In this document: in pieces, positions 45,028 to 53,682 of the stretch
Layout: each line of letters opens with the position of its first letter
Position numbering within the stretch: the stretch's first letter is position 1
DNA from: CAZCDS01 sp964497585
Lineage (GTDB): Bacteria; Desulfobacterota; Desulfomonilia; Desulfomonilales; Desulfomonilaceae
DNA length: 64,000 nucleotides
Reading direction: 5' to 3'
Assembly: GCA_964497585.1 (NCBI GenBank)
Contig: CAZCDS010000033.1
Location: forward strand, 5,469-69,468
Position numbers and translations under genes: made by a program
Notes under the pieces: generated by a model
What the model was told of the DNA's origin: nothing
The model's input: only the letters and a program-made list of their open reading frames with translations
Database searches by the model: none

Positions 45028-45275
45028 AGTCCGAGCGCCTCTCTGATTTCCTTCTCCTTGAACCCGACGATCACCTTGTCACCTATGATGATGGTCGGAA
45101 AGGAGCACCGTTCGTTGATCTTCTTAATCTCGGCCAGGATGCCCGCCACCTCTTCCTTGGGCACCTTGTCCACGTCAGTACATTCGTATCTGATTCCACA
45201 GGCTTCGAACAATTCCTTCGTGCACTTGCAATGGCTGCACGTGCTCAGCGCGTAAAGCTTAACCGGTTGATTCAT
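45024..45275 (-). CDS. Glutaredoxin-like redox protein
   Basis: 83-residue thioredoxin-fold protein with the active site TCSHCKCTKE (CxxC as CSHC), the cis-Pro segment CSFPTIIIGDKVIVGF and a C-terminal helix EKEIREALGL. NrdH- or glutaredoxin-like. GGAG precedes the ATG, and its stop overlaps the FTR-like gene, so the two are co-translated. The likely job is to carry electrons from the FTR-like protein to target disulfides; this is inferred from the gene pair. Confidence 0.88.
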   Translation of the reverse strand: MNQPVKLYALSTCSHCKCTKELFEACGIRYECTDVDKVPKEEVAGILAEIKKINERCSFPTIIIGDKVIVGFKEKEIREALGL

Positions 45276-45976
45276 AAAATCCTTCTCCTTTCAACCCCGT
45301 ACAATTTAACCGTTGCGCCACCGTTATCGAGAATGAGGTGTGCGGGATCTTCTCCCGGAAACCTCTGTTTCTTGACAGCCTGTACGTACCGTAAAAAGCG
45401 CCATCTTGGCAAGGTGTTCAGGCAACTGGTTGAAAAATGTAAGCATCTCTTCTGGGGATTGCGCAAACGGTTTTGGTCGGCTGGTCTTGGGCAGGAACGT
45501 GCTCCTGGGGACAGCTGCAAGCCATGTCATATGGTTCTCGTGGAGGCGGTCACTCCCGGTTCTTCGCATTCTCGGGGAGGTTTGGCCTTCTCCTTTATCA
45601 CAGCATCGTTCTGAGCAAACGTCAAATTGACCCTGGAGAAAGATCTAGGGTATTTGCACATCGGTGCGCATCGGGAGAAAACTGGTTGGCGGTGAATTCG
45701 CCGAAGGGCCCGATTCCACCAAGCCGCGTGGGGTGGATATGGTACCTCCCGTTGAGACCTTCGGCGTTAGGCTCACCGTCTGGGCATCTGCCACCAGGCG
45801 GCAGTGAGTTGGGCGCATCGATTACCCACACGGCCGCCGCGTCACCGTTAATCTTGGACACAATGCCCGGTTGGATGCCGGGTGCTCCTCGGGATAGTTT
45901 TTGCCTGGCGTGATCGCCGCGAACCGGAAGAATACCTAACCGAATATATGGACGGGAGTACTAAATCCCCAATCAG
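45276..45976. other. Intergenic region, no gene recognised
   Basis: About 700 bases. A minus-strand frame at about 45622-45900 translates to a Gly/Pro-rich sequence (e.g. APNSLPPGGRCPDGEPNAE) that matches no family I know and lacks a good start. It may be a decayed gene; nothing else was recognised. Confidence 0.4.
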
Positions 45977-46405
45977 TCACATTATTTCGACGAGTTCGAT
46001 CTTGAAAGTAAGATCTTGCCCTGCCAAGGGGTGGTTGGCATCGAGGACCACGCCGGCCTCGGTGACCTGGGTTACTTGGGCGGACAATACGAAGCCGTCA
46101 GAGCGTCTAAGCTGAACGTACTGTCCGACCTCGGGATCGGTCTGGTCGGCAAAATTTTCGCGATCCAGCTCGATTACCAACTGAGCCTGATGTTCGCCGT
46201 ACGCCTTCTCGGCCTCGACGACGGCGGTTTTCGAATCGCCTTGACTCATCCCAATGACGGCCTCTTCGAACCCTGGTATGAGCTGATTATCGCCGATGGT
46301 GAACTCAAGAGGGTCCCGATCCGTTGAAGAATCGAAGACTGTGCCGTCCTCCAGCTCGCCCGTGTAATGAACCTTGACGGTGTCACGGTTCTTTGCCTGG
46401 GCCAT
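45977..46405 (-). CDS. FKBP-type peptidyl-prolyl isomerase (SlyD-like)
   Basis: 142-residue isomerase and chaperone. It begins KNRDTVKVHYTGELEDGTVF with DSS, then PLEFTIGDNQLIPGFEEAVI and GMSQGD, and has the inserted IF domain (about 70-125) that gives SlyD its chaperone activity. It lacks the long His-rich metal-binding tail of E. coli SlyD and ends FKIELVEIM. GGAGG lies upstream of the ATG. Single gene. Confidence 0.92.
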   Translation of the reverse strand: MAQAKNRDTVKVHYTGELEDGTVFDSSTDRDPLEFTIGDNQLIPGFEEAVIGMSQGDSKTAVVEAEKAYGEHQAQLVIELDRENFADQTDPEVGQYVQLRRSDGFVLSAQVTQVTEAGVVLDANHPLAGQDLTFKIELVEIM

Positions 46406-47129
46406 TCTCTCTCTCCTCCTGTTGCAGGTTACTGGGCGATTCGGCGGAGCCCCGCCGCATATCCCCTGTTCGCGTTTTCTGATTCCCCAAACGCCTTCTT
46501 TTGACGGCGTCTATCGAGGGAACGGCACTGCAAACTCGGTCGGGATTCATTACCCAGGATGACGGCGACAGAAGATCACGTCCTGAAAAACAGATCTTTC
46601 CACGCGTTTGTAGTGTACTCTATTCACTTGTCTTATTCAATTTGATTTGCTCAGGGTTGCACTCCCCGATGTACCAGGGATCGAAGTATTGCCTGAATGT
46701 GAGGGGCTTTCCGAGGAGAGACAGCCGAACCACTCGTAACCGTTGGCACGCAGTGATTCACACGCCGGGAAAACATGTCCTGCCCTCAGGCTCGCACCTC
46801 CATGTCAGGTTGTGGGCGAAGGCCCCCTCGGGGTCCGCTGGTGGATGGGCACTGAACTAGCGGGTGACGCCAGCTAATAAGTGGGCTCCCGAATGCAGAA
46901 AGGCCCCCATTCATCAGCTCAGGACGCCTCTCAAGAAAAATGATCGAGTACCGACCTACCGCACGCCTCAAGTTCCTTCGATAGTATCTTTTCCGTTGCA
47001 GCCTCCGTCAGACTTCCCTTCGGAGATTCGTGACGTAAACTTGAGATAGGTGTCTGACTGACAACCAAGAGGGGGGATTTTGTTTCCCTCAGCTATGACT
47101 GAAGGCCACCTGGTGAACGGAGGTGCGCG
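46406..47129. other. Intergenic region, no gene recognised
   Basis: About 720 bases between the divergent FKBP gene and the ankyrin gene. Short frames are present, but none has a family resemblance. The last bases carry GGAGG before the ATG at 47130. Confidence 0.4.
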
Positions 47130-48270
47130 ATGAGAAAGCATTCAATATCGATTGTACTAGCGTTGTCCGTCTTCTTCGTGATTTCCCTTCACGCCCGGGT
47201 TGAGGCACAGGAAATCATTGAAGCGGCCGCAAAGGGCGATCTTCAGCGTTTGAATCAGCTTCTCTCCGAGGGGAAGAAGGTCGACGTGAAGAGCCCACAG
47301 GGGATTACGCCCCTGATGGCGGCTGCTTTCCACGGACGAGCTGAAGCGGTCAAACTGCTTCTGGAACACAAAGCTCGTGTGGACGAGAAGGATGGAACGG
47401 GCGAAACAGCCATAATGAAAGCGGCGGCCGAGGGACATACCGATGTGGTGGGACTGCTGGCAAAAGCCGGCGCAGACCTGGAAGCCGCTCAGAAAAAGGG
47501 AATCACGCCTCTCATGGTAGCCTCGTTCAAGGGTTACGATCCCGTCGTGGAATTACTCTTGAAGAAGGGCTCAAAAGTAGGAAAGACCGACAAGGACGGT
47601 GAGACCTCGTTGTTGAAGGCCGCCGCAACGAATCAGACCCCGGTCATGACGCGCCTGCTGGACAATGGCGCCGACCCCCCAACCGTGCCCAAAAGAATGG
47701 TATTACGCCGTTGATGGTAGCCGCTTTTCACGGTCACACGCCGGCCGTTCAACTCCTTGTCAAGCGAGGGGCAAAGGTGAACCTCCCGGACAAGAGCGGC
47801 GAGAGTGCCCTGGTCAAAGCGAGTGCGAGAGGTCATACCGCAACAGCAAAGGAACTCCTGCTCAAAGGCGCGGGGTAGACCAGGCTGAAAGCAGGGGAAT
47901 GACCTCCTTGATGATTGCCGCCTTTAATGGACATACCGGGGTAGTGAAGCTACTACTCTCTAAGGGTGCCAGTATCAACAAGGAAGACAGATCCGGCGAA
48001 ACTGCTCTGCTCAAAGCGGCAGCCGCGGGACGACTCGACGTTGCGCGATTACTGGTGAAGGGAGGAGCTGACGTGAACGCAGCCCAGCAGGCAGGGGTCA
48101 CTCCCCTCATGGTGGCGGCTGCCAACGGGCACACAGATATGGTGACGTTCCTCCTCGAGAAGGGAGCCGATCGGGACCGGAAAACCAAACAGGGCCTCAC
48201 AGCTCTCCAGATTGCCCAGCAGAAGGGTCGCAAAGATGTGGCAAAGATACTCAACACCAAAGGGAGGTAA
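47130..48270 (+). pseudogene. Exported ankyrin repeat protein with two frameshifts
   Basis: Signal peptide (about 1-25) and about eleven ankyrin units spread over three frames. Frame 1 runs from ATG 47130 (GGAGG upstream) to about 47680; the family pattern then continues as NRAQKNGITPLMVAAFHGHT in a second frame up to about 47873, and as VDQAESRGMTSLMIAAFNGH in a third frame to the stop at 48270. The first shift falls at a run of six C (two fewer would give ADPNRAQ), the second at a run of four G where one more would restore the frame. Both breaks are in homopolymers, so the choice between a pseudogene, slipped-strand variation and sequencing error is open. Confidence 0.8.
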
Positions 48271-48617
48271 TGAACCATTGGACTTGAAGGCCGAGACTAC
48301 CTCCCCTGACAAAAGCGTTCATCAGATGCCCGGTTTTGAGCGTGCTTCCTGGAAATCTTGGGATGCAACCGAGCGCATCAGAGAGGTGTGTGCCGAAGAG
48401 GAACCGTTGCCCCTTGTCCGTGATCTCGAAGTCCCGGCCTAGGAACGTCATTACCGTCTTGATGATGTCGGTCCTTGGCCATCCCGGTTGCAGCCGTTCC
48501 TGGATTTGCGGCCGGAGACTGTACCGCTTCGAGCCGTCGAGAGTACCTATAGCAACTTCGGGAACTCCCTCGCCAACAACCGCCGTGAGAGTAGCAAGAG
48601 TTCACCGGGTGTTCGGC
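48271..48617. other. Intergenic region, no gene recognised
   Basis: About 350 bases between the ankyrin gene and a small convergent gene. A minus-strand frame with RDFEITDKGQRFLFG looks protein-like but is short and unassigned. Nothing else was seen. Confidence 0.35.
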
Positions 48618-48953
48618 TCACTTCCGGCAGGCCTTCCTCACTGCTGAATAGTTCTTGCGGGCGTCACTACAGAATTCCCTCAGCCCGCTGACACACGAGT
48701 CATAGCTGTACACGAATTGGTACACCCGCTTATAGAGGTCGGTTGGCAACGATGAGAGGGCATCCAAGTACTCGTCTCTCAGGTCCTGGATTTTCCTTTC
48801 ACGGTCCGCGTGGGCCGAAGAAGACATATACACCTGTGTGACCTTACGCATATACTCCAGTGCCTTGCATGCCGCCGAATCTTCGCGAGATGCTGCGGAG
48901 GCTGTTCCCAGGCAGAAACCTACGATGAGAGCGCCGGCTACGAGACGTCTCAC
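48618..48953 (-). CDS. Small exported protein of unknown function
   Basis: 111 residues with a signal peptide (about 1-20, LVAGALIVGFCLGTASA) and a mature, mostly helical domain with four Cys (ACKALE, DSCVSG, EFCSDA, KACRK), which could form two disulfides in the periplasm. The start is GTG at 48953 with AAGGGGGA five bases upstream. I did not recognise a family. Confidence 0.65.
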   Translation of the reverse strand: MRRLVAGALIVGFCLGTASAASREDSAACKALEYMRKVTQVYMSSSAHADRERKIQDLRDEYLDALSSLPTDLYKRVYQFVYSYDSCVSGLREFCSDARKNYSAVRKACRK

Positions 48954-49298
48954 GATGTCCCCCTTGTAATGACGTTTTTCGTTATCCTACCACATGAAGG
49001 GACGTTCTGTCTCCAGGTCCGTTCCCACACAAAGCAGAGGGCCGCCACTGAAGCAGGGAGGTCAAGTGCGACACTGCCGACTTCCTCCAAACACGCCTTC
49101 GGTGCTGCCGGGAAAAACAGCCCGAGACTTCTGTCCTTGGCGCGGGTACGCGGGCACTCGACGAAAATGACGGTCCGCGAATCCATTCGCCGCCCGCCTG
49201 CATCTCTATGATTGACATAAGGAGTAATCGCACCAACGGCATACCGGCGCCTGCCGGTTGCCCATCGAGTGCACTTGATAGAGAGGTTAAAACAAATG
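48954..49298. other. Intergenic region, no gene recognised
   Basis: About 345 bases between divergent small genes; no convincing promoter, hairpin or gene was seen. Confidence 0.35.
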
Positions 49299-49466
49299 GA
49301 AGAAGAGTACAGAGACAAGAAAAGCCCTTACGTCGAGTTTGGCATCGAATCAGTCGCGCCTGACGACGACTTCGCATATTGGACCACGAGAAAAAGATTT
49401 GAGGAGGAGAGAAGGAGATTCATAGCCAGTGCCTGCGGAGGATGCGCGGACTGCTGCGAAAGATGA
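49299..49466 (+). CDS. Small Cys-tailed hypothetical protein
   Basis: 55-residue frame from ATG 49299 (or 65 from GTG 49269), with AGAGAGG upstream. The chain is highly charged (EEEYRDKKSPYVEFGIESV, then RKRFEEERRRF) and ends ACGGCADCCER, a Cys cluster that could bind metal. The composition looks coding, but no family is recognised. Confidence 0.42.
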   Translation, partial: EEEYRDKKSPYVEFGIESVAPDDDFAYWTTRKRFEEERRRFIASACGGCADCCER

Positions 49467-50045
49467 GAACCTTCCTAGGATTTCCGGCGAGCGTTCACCG
49501 GGGAAGGACTTTTCCCAGAAAGGTCCTTCCCGCAATGGTTTACACATTCCTCGTTTGTGGTGCTGTGCGAGTGCTCGTCTCAAAGAGGATTGAGGGCGAT
49601 ATGAGCCGCAATGGGTGCGGCTCCCGCCCGTTGTCCCGAGAGGGTCCTGGCGTTCTCATGATGTGACCGGCGGTCGCGGTTTGGACCCCCAGAAAGCGCG
49701 ACTCACCAAAGCTGAGGCCCACGGAAACGACGCAGTACTGGCTAGAGTCCACGAAGGCCCTGACTATTGCGCCCGAGCCCCCCACAAAGCTAACAATGTT
49801 CGGGCTGGGATAGCACCTGCATCTGTCGGGAAGCCCGTCGGATCGTCCCGGTGAACTATTCTTACCTTTTTGGAGAGGTTTCTTGTACCTCTTCTTTATA
49901 TCGTTGTGGCCGAAAAATCCGTCAGGGACATCTTCTCGGCGAACCATTGTCAGAAATGTTCTGCACCAAGGACGATTTCATATTAGAGTCGTAAGAGCGT
50001 TGTCACCCCCGTCCCGGGTGAGTAAACAAGGCAAAGGAGTTTTCT
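49467..50045. other. Intergenic region with a stem-loop repeat
   Basis: About 580 bases without a credible gene. GGGAAGGAC and GTCCTTCCC form a 9-bp stem at about 49501-49531, part of the repeat shared with 26.07 kb. AAAGGAG at the end is the ribosome site of the aldehyde dehydrogenase gene. Confidence 0.4.
49499..49560. repeat. Dispersed stem-loop repeat, copy 2
   Basis: A 9-bp stem (GGGAAGGAC / GTCCTTCCC) followed by a tail similar to 26100-26117. The stretch from CAGAAAGG to GCAAT matches 26079-26100 with one indel and one mismatch. Confidence 0.45.
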
Positions 50046-51431
50046 ATGGAGTCGTCTGACATCACCAGGACCGTTGAGAACCAACGGAGATTCTTTGAGC
50101 AAGGGGGGACACGAGACGTCTCCACACGCATTCGACACTTGAACCTGCTGAAGGACCTTGTCGAGGCCAACGAAAAAGCCATATTCGAAGCCATAGGGCT
50201 CGATCTGGGCAAGTCGCCCCTCGAGGCGTACGTCGGTGAAGTCGCGGTACTGACCACAGAAATAGACTATGCGGTCAAACGACTTCCCTCGTGGGTCAGG
50301 CCCGACAAGGTGAAGACCCCATTCTTTCATTTCCCTGCGACAAGTTACATCTATCCGGAGCCCCTCGGCGTGGTGCTGATTATCGGGCCCTGGAACTACC
50401 CTTTTCAGTTGGCGCTCACTCCTCTCATCGGCGCGATCGCCGCGGGCAATTGTTCGATAATCAAACCCTCGGAGCTTGCGCCCAATACGTCGCGGCTTAT
50501 CGCACGCTTGATCGGCGAGAATTTCGATCCCCGGGTTGCGGCCGTAATCGAGGGAGGAGTCGAGACCTCACAGGAGCTCCTTTCCCAGAGATTCGATCAC
50601 ATCTTTTTTACCGGCGGTACCTCGGTGGGAAGGGTTATTGCTCGCGCGGCCGCTGAACGGCTCATTCCGTACACGCTCGAGCTTGGCGGCAAAAGCCCCT
50701 GCTTCGTCGATCGAGACGTCGATCTCGATTGCGCAGCACGGAGAATAACTTGGGGGAAGTTCTTCAATGCAGGCCAGACCTGCACCGCGCCGGATTACCT
50801 GCTTATCGACGCGGCGGTCAAGACTCGGTTCCTCGAACTCGCGAGGGGCTACGTGAAGGAGTTCTATGGCGACGATCCCAAGCAAAGCCCCGATTTCGCG
50901 AGGATCGTCAACACGAACCACTTTGACCGGCTGGTGGAACTCCTCGCCGAAGGCGACGTCGTCCTCGGGGGCGACACCGATCGAGACGACAAGTACATAG
51001 CTCCCACTATCATCGACAACATCTCCCCTCACCACAAGATCATGCAGTCGGAGATCTTCGGTCCGATTCTCCCGGTGATCGAGTACGATGACCTGCGGAA
51101 AGCCATCGGGATCGTCAACAAAATGCCAAAGCCGCTGGCTCTCTACATCTTTTCGCTCAGCAGAGAATTTCAGGACCGCATCCTTGCCGAAACCTCCTCC
51201 GGGGGCGTGACCGTAAACGACGTCTTCATGCACGGGACCACGCAGACCCTGCCCTTTGGTGGAGTCGGAGACAGCGGAATCGGGAGGTACCACGGCAAGG
51301 CAAGCTTCGACACCTTCTCGAACATGAAGGCCGTGATCCGTAAAGGCTTTCGTTTCGACCTGGATGTGCGGTATCCTCCGTACGAGGGCAAGCTGCCGCG
51401 TTTCAGGAAGCTCGTGAAATACCTCGGCTGA
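50046..51431 (+). CDS. Aldehyde dehydrogenase (class 3-like)
   Basis: NAD(P)-dependent aldehyde dehydrogenase of 461 residues, of the shorter class related to ALDH3. Visible: the cofactor region PLGVVLIIGPWNYPFQLAL, FFTGGTSVGRVIA, the general base in TLELGGKSPCFV and the nucleophile Cys in NAGQTCTAPDYLL, then EIFGPILPV and PFGGVGDSGIGRYHG. AAAGGAG lies seven bases before the ATG. A C-terminal segment DVRYPPYEGKLPRFRKLVKY resembles the tail of fatty-aldehyde enzymes. A thioesterase gene follows 54 bases downstream on the same strand. Confidence 0.93.
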   Translation: MESSDITRTVENQRRFFEQGGTRDVSTRIRHLNLLKDLVEANEKAIFEAIGLDLGKSPLEAYVGEVAVLTTEIDYAVKRLPSWVRPDKVKTPFFHFPATSYIYPEPLGVVLIIGPWNYPFQLALTPLIGAIAAGNCSIIKPSELAPNTSRLIARLIGENFDPRVAAVIEGGVETSQELLSQRFDHIFFTGGTSVGRVIARAAAERLIPYTLELGGKSPCFVDRDVDLDCAARRITWGKFFNAGQTCTAPDYLLIDAAVKTRFLELARGYVKEFYGDDPKQSPDFARIVNTNHFDRLVELLAEGDVVLGGDTDRDDKYIAPTIIDNISPHHKIMQSEIFGPILPVIEYDDLRKAIGIVNKMPKPLALYIFSLSREFQDRILAETSSGGVTVNDVFMHGTTQTLPFGGVGDSGIGRYHGKASFDTFSNMKAVIRKGFRFDLDVRYPPYEGKLPRFRKLVKYLG

Positions 51432-51485
51432 AGGTTCCGGCGGCAGCGTACTTACCTCCCGAGACAAGCGACAGTGGAGCAAATT

Positions 51486-51959
51486 ATGTCCTCTTCCAAG
51501 GCACTTCAGGACCTCATTCCGCACGGTTACCCCATCCGCGGGTGCTTCGGGTGCGGCGCGGACAACGTCCACGGATTACAGATAAAAAGCCGGCTCGAAG
51601 GTGACGAGGGTGTGGCCGTGTGGAAGGCCCGGCCCCATCATCAGTCCTTCACCGGATTCCTCAATGGAGGGATAGCCGCGACCCTCATCGATTGCCACTC
51701 AGCGGTGACCGCAATAGCCCTTCACTGCCGGGAGATCGGGTTGGATCTCGACGGAGAGAGCGCAGAGTTCCCCGACGGATGGACCAAGACCATGACCATC
51801 GAATACCTTCGCCCTACCCCACTGGAAGCAGAACTCACCATTCGGGCCAGGGTGATCAAAAGGGGGAACAAGAGCCGCACTGTAGCCTGTTCCATCTACG
51901 CGGACGGCGAGGAGTGCGTCAAAGGCGAGGTGGTCGTCGTCATCCCCAGCGCGGGCTGA
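51486..51959 (+). CDS. PaaI-type hotdog thioesterase
   Basis: 157-residue hotdog-fold protein likely to hydrolyse acyl-CoA or aryl-CoA thioesters. It has an unusual N-terminal CFGCGADNVHGLQIK segment with two Cys, seen in a subset of the family, then SFTGFLNGGIAATLIDCHSA with the active-site region and TKTMTIEYLRPTPLEAELTI. ATG at 51486 is preceded by GGAGC; a GTG at 51474 is an alternative. Together with the aldehyde dehydrogenase just upstream it may act in fatty or aromatic acid metabolism. Confidence 0.87.
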   Translation: MSSSKALQDLIPHGYPIRGCFGCGADNVHGLQIKSRLEGDEGVAVWKARPHHQSFTGFLNGGIAATLIDCHSAVTAIALHCREIGLDLDGESAEFPDGWTKTMTIEYLRPTPLEAELTIRARVIKRGNKSRTVACSIYADGEECVKGEVVVVIPSAG

Positions 51960-52156
51960 AGAGCGGGTTTAAACCATAAGAGAGGCAGAACACAACGAAG
52001 ATGGACGGAGTCACGAGCGAGGACTAACCGTTTCTCCTCTTCTCCCTCTGTGGTTCAAGTCTTTGGTTTTCCCGATCGCTTCGTGCTCTGTGTGCTTCCC
52101 TTTTTGCGCGGATCAGAAGCACTGGCGTGCGCCGGCTCTCTGAAGTGGATATCTCC

Positions 52157-53020
52157 CTACTGTGCTGCCCGGACACGAACCTGCTTGACGAGCAAGCGTT
52201 CCACATTACCGCCCAGGATGCCCTCTCGAATCCCGGCGTCAAGGCGTGCCCGGTCAAGGTCTTTGAGGTAGCGCTCGAGGCGAAGGAGCGGGAAATCACT
52301 GCCGAAGAGGATCTTCTCCGGGCCCATGACCGCGCAGGCGGTCTCGAATATCTCGCTCGTATAGAGGTAGGGGGACGCGGCAGTGTCAAGGAAGGTGCGG
52401 GCAAGGATTTTTCGGACCTCGGGCATAAGCGCATAGATGAAGACCCCTCCGCCCCAATGTGCCAGGATGAAGTCAACGTCGGGATGGGCCTCGATGATGC
52501 GGAGTAGACCTCTGAAGTCCACGGGGATTTTTCCGGGGTAGTGGTGGCCTACGGGCTCGTTCACGTGGATCAATACGGGGACCTTCGCCATGGCTGCCAG
52601 GTCGATATTCGGTTTGAGCGCCTCAAAATCGGAGATACTCCACCCGCCATGGTACATGGCCAACTCGCCGATACCACTGAATCCGCTGCCGATCGTTCGG
52701 CGCGCTTCCCGGTATGCGTGATAGCCTCCTGAAGGCGAAAGAACAGCAAAAGGAATGATCCGGTCCGGATGTCGGTCATGGAACTCCCATACCTCGTCGT
52801 TGTTCTCACGGACCAAGTCATGGTCTTCCCAGGGAAAACCGAATACGATGGCCTTGTCGATCCCCGCGCTGTCCAGATAGTCGATAATGTCCTGCTCGGA
52901 TGCCAGTTTGGCCTTTTCCGATGCGTAGACCGTGCCGAAAGCTTTGTCTCTGCCAAGGAACGCATTTCGATTGGCCTGGACGCTTCTCGGCAGAAGATGG
53001 ACGTGACTGTCGATAATCAT
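52157..53020 (-). CDS. Amidohydrolase-2 family metal-dependent hydrolase
   Basis: TIM-barrel hydrolase or decarboxylase of the ACMSD-like amidohydrolase group, 287 residues. Metal site: IIDSHVHLLP (HxH), VLIHVNEPVG (His), FILAHWGGG (His) and LFGSDFPLL (Asp). Members hydrolyse or decarboxylate small ring or carboxylate substrates; the substrate here is unknown. AGGGAAAG precedes the ATG at 53020. Single gene, convergent with the thioesterase gene. Confidence 0.87.
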   Translation of the reverse strand: MIIDSHVHLLPRSVQANRNAFLGRDKAFGTVYASEKAKLASEQDIIDYLDSAGIDKAIVFGFPWEDHDLVRENNDEVWEFHDRHPDRIIPFAVLSPSGGYHAYREARRTIGSGFSGIGELAMYHGGWSISDFEALKPNIDLAAMAKVPVLIHVNEPVGHHYPGKIPVDFRGLLRIIEAHPDVDFILAHWGGGVFIYALMPEVRKILARTFLDTAASPYLYTSEIFETACAVMGPEKILFGSDFPLLRLERYLKDLDRARLDAGIREGILGGNVERLLVKQVRVRAAQ

Positions 53021-53370
53021 CTTTCCCTACACGCCTTCCCATACGAGGCGGAAATCCTCGGGCAGTAGAATCAGAACCGTCCTCACGAATCTCGCACAAC
53101 CGGGGGAGTTGTCGCCGTGGTTCATCTCATACTGATGCACTTTCAAACCGGCCGGAAACGGCCTCGCTTCAACCTTTTCACGGAAGCGGAGCAGATGTCG
53201 GGGTCCCCGTTCCCGCGACACGAGGGATAGGATAAGCACGGCCGTCGCATGGAGATCGCATGGCAACATGTTTGCACGTGCGTCGGTCGCAGGTATTCTC
53301 CGGTCTCATCCCGATGCTTAACACAGTTGCAGAGCCGTGTAAACCCGGATGGTACCAGTCAAGCTCCGTA

Positions 53371-53420
53371 CAAAAGAAAACCCGGGCAACCGTAAGCTGG
53401 TTTGGGGGCGGTTGCCGGGA
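53371..53420 (-). terminator. Orphan terminator-like hairpin pointing leftward
   Basis: Eleven base pairs with a one-base bulge (53381-53392 with 53409-53419) and a 16-base loop. On the minus strand it is followed by GGTTTTCTTTTG. No minus-strand gene ends here, so it either closes a small transcript or is a structural element in the region upstream of the J-domain gene. Confidence 0.45.
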
Positions 53421-53528
53421 TTTCACGTTAGGGATGATGTGGTGTGAAATAGTAGCATTGCATAACTTGACCAATATTGTCAACTAATATTTTGTGGCAC
53501 CTTTGGGCCCTATCCGGAGATAGCCGGC

Positions 53529-53556
53529 TTGACAACTGCGGGCGAATACTTAACTA
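53529..53556 (+). promoter_or_regulatory. Possible promoter of the dnaJ-cbpM pair
   Basis: TTGACA (53529-53534), 16 bases, then TAACTA (53551-53556). The -35 is consensus, the -10 is weak. No CIRCE element was seen. Confidence 0.4.
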
Positions 53557-53682
53557 TTCAGTGGTGATAAGCGTCTGCAGATCCAGGGAGACGAACGGCT
53601 ATGGTCTTGACTTCGCATGCGTTTTCGTTCCAGCCTGCATTCACGGTCGGTCTGGCGCTGGGCGGCCGGGGGAGGTTCGGGC

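Larger units (their letters stand above)
53021..53682. other. Intergenic region upstream of dnaJ/cbpA
   Basis: About 660 bases without a gene. It contains a bulged GC hairpin at 53381-53420, an AT-rich near-palindrome around 53468-53484 (TTGACCAATATTGTCAA) and a possible promoter for the J-domain gene at 53529. Confidence 0.5.

Noticed and set aside
45622..45900. Minus-strand frame with protein-like Gly/Pro-rich translation
   Set aside because: No family resemblance, no good start codon or ribosome site, and no neighbours that explain it; left as intergenic.
48251..48451. Short minus-strand frame containing FEITDKGQRFLFG
   Set aside because: Too short, overlaps the end of the ankyrin gene and lacks a start context; it could be a fragment but cannot be assigned.
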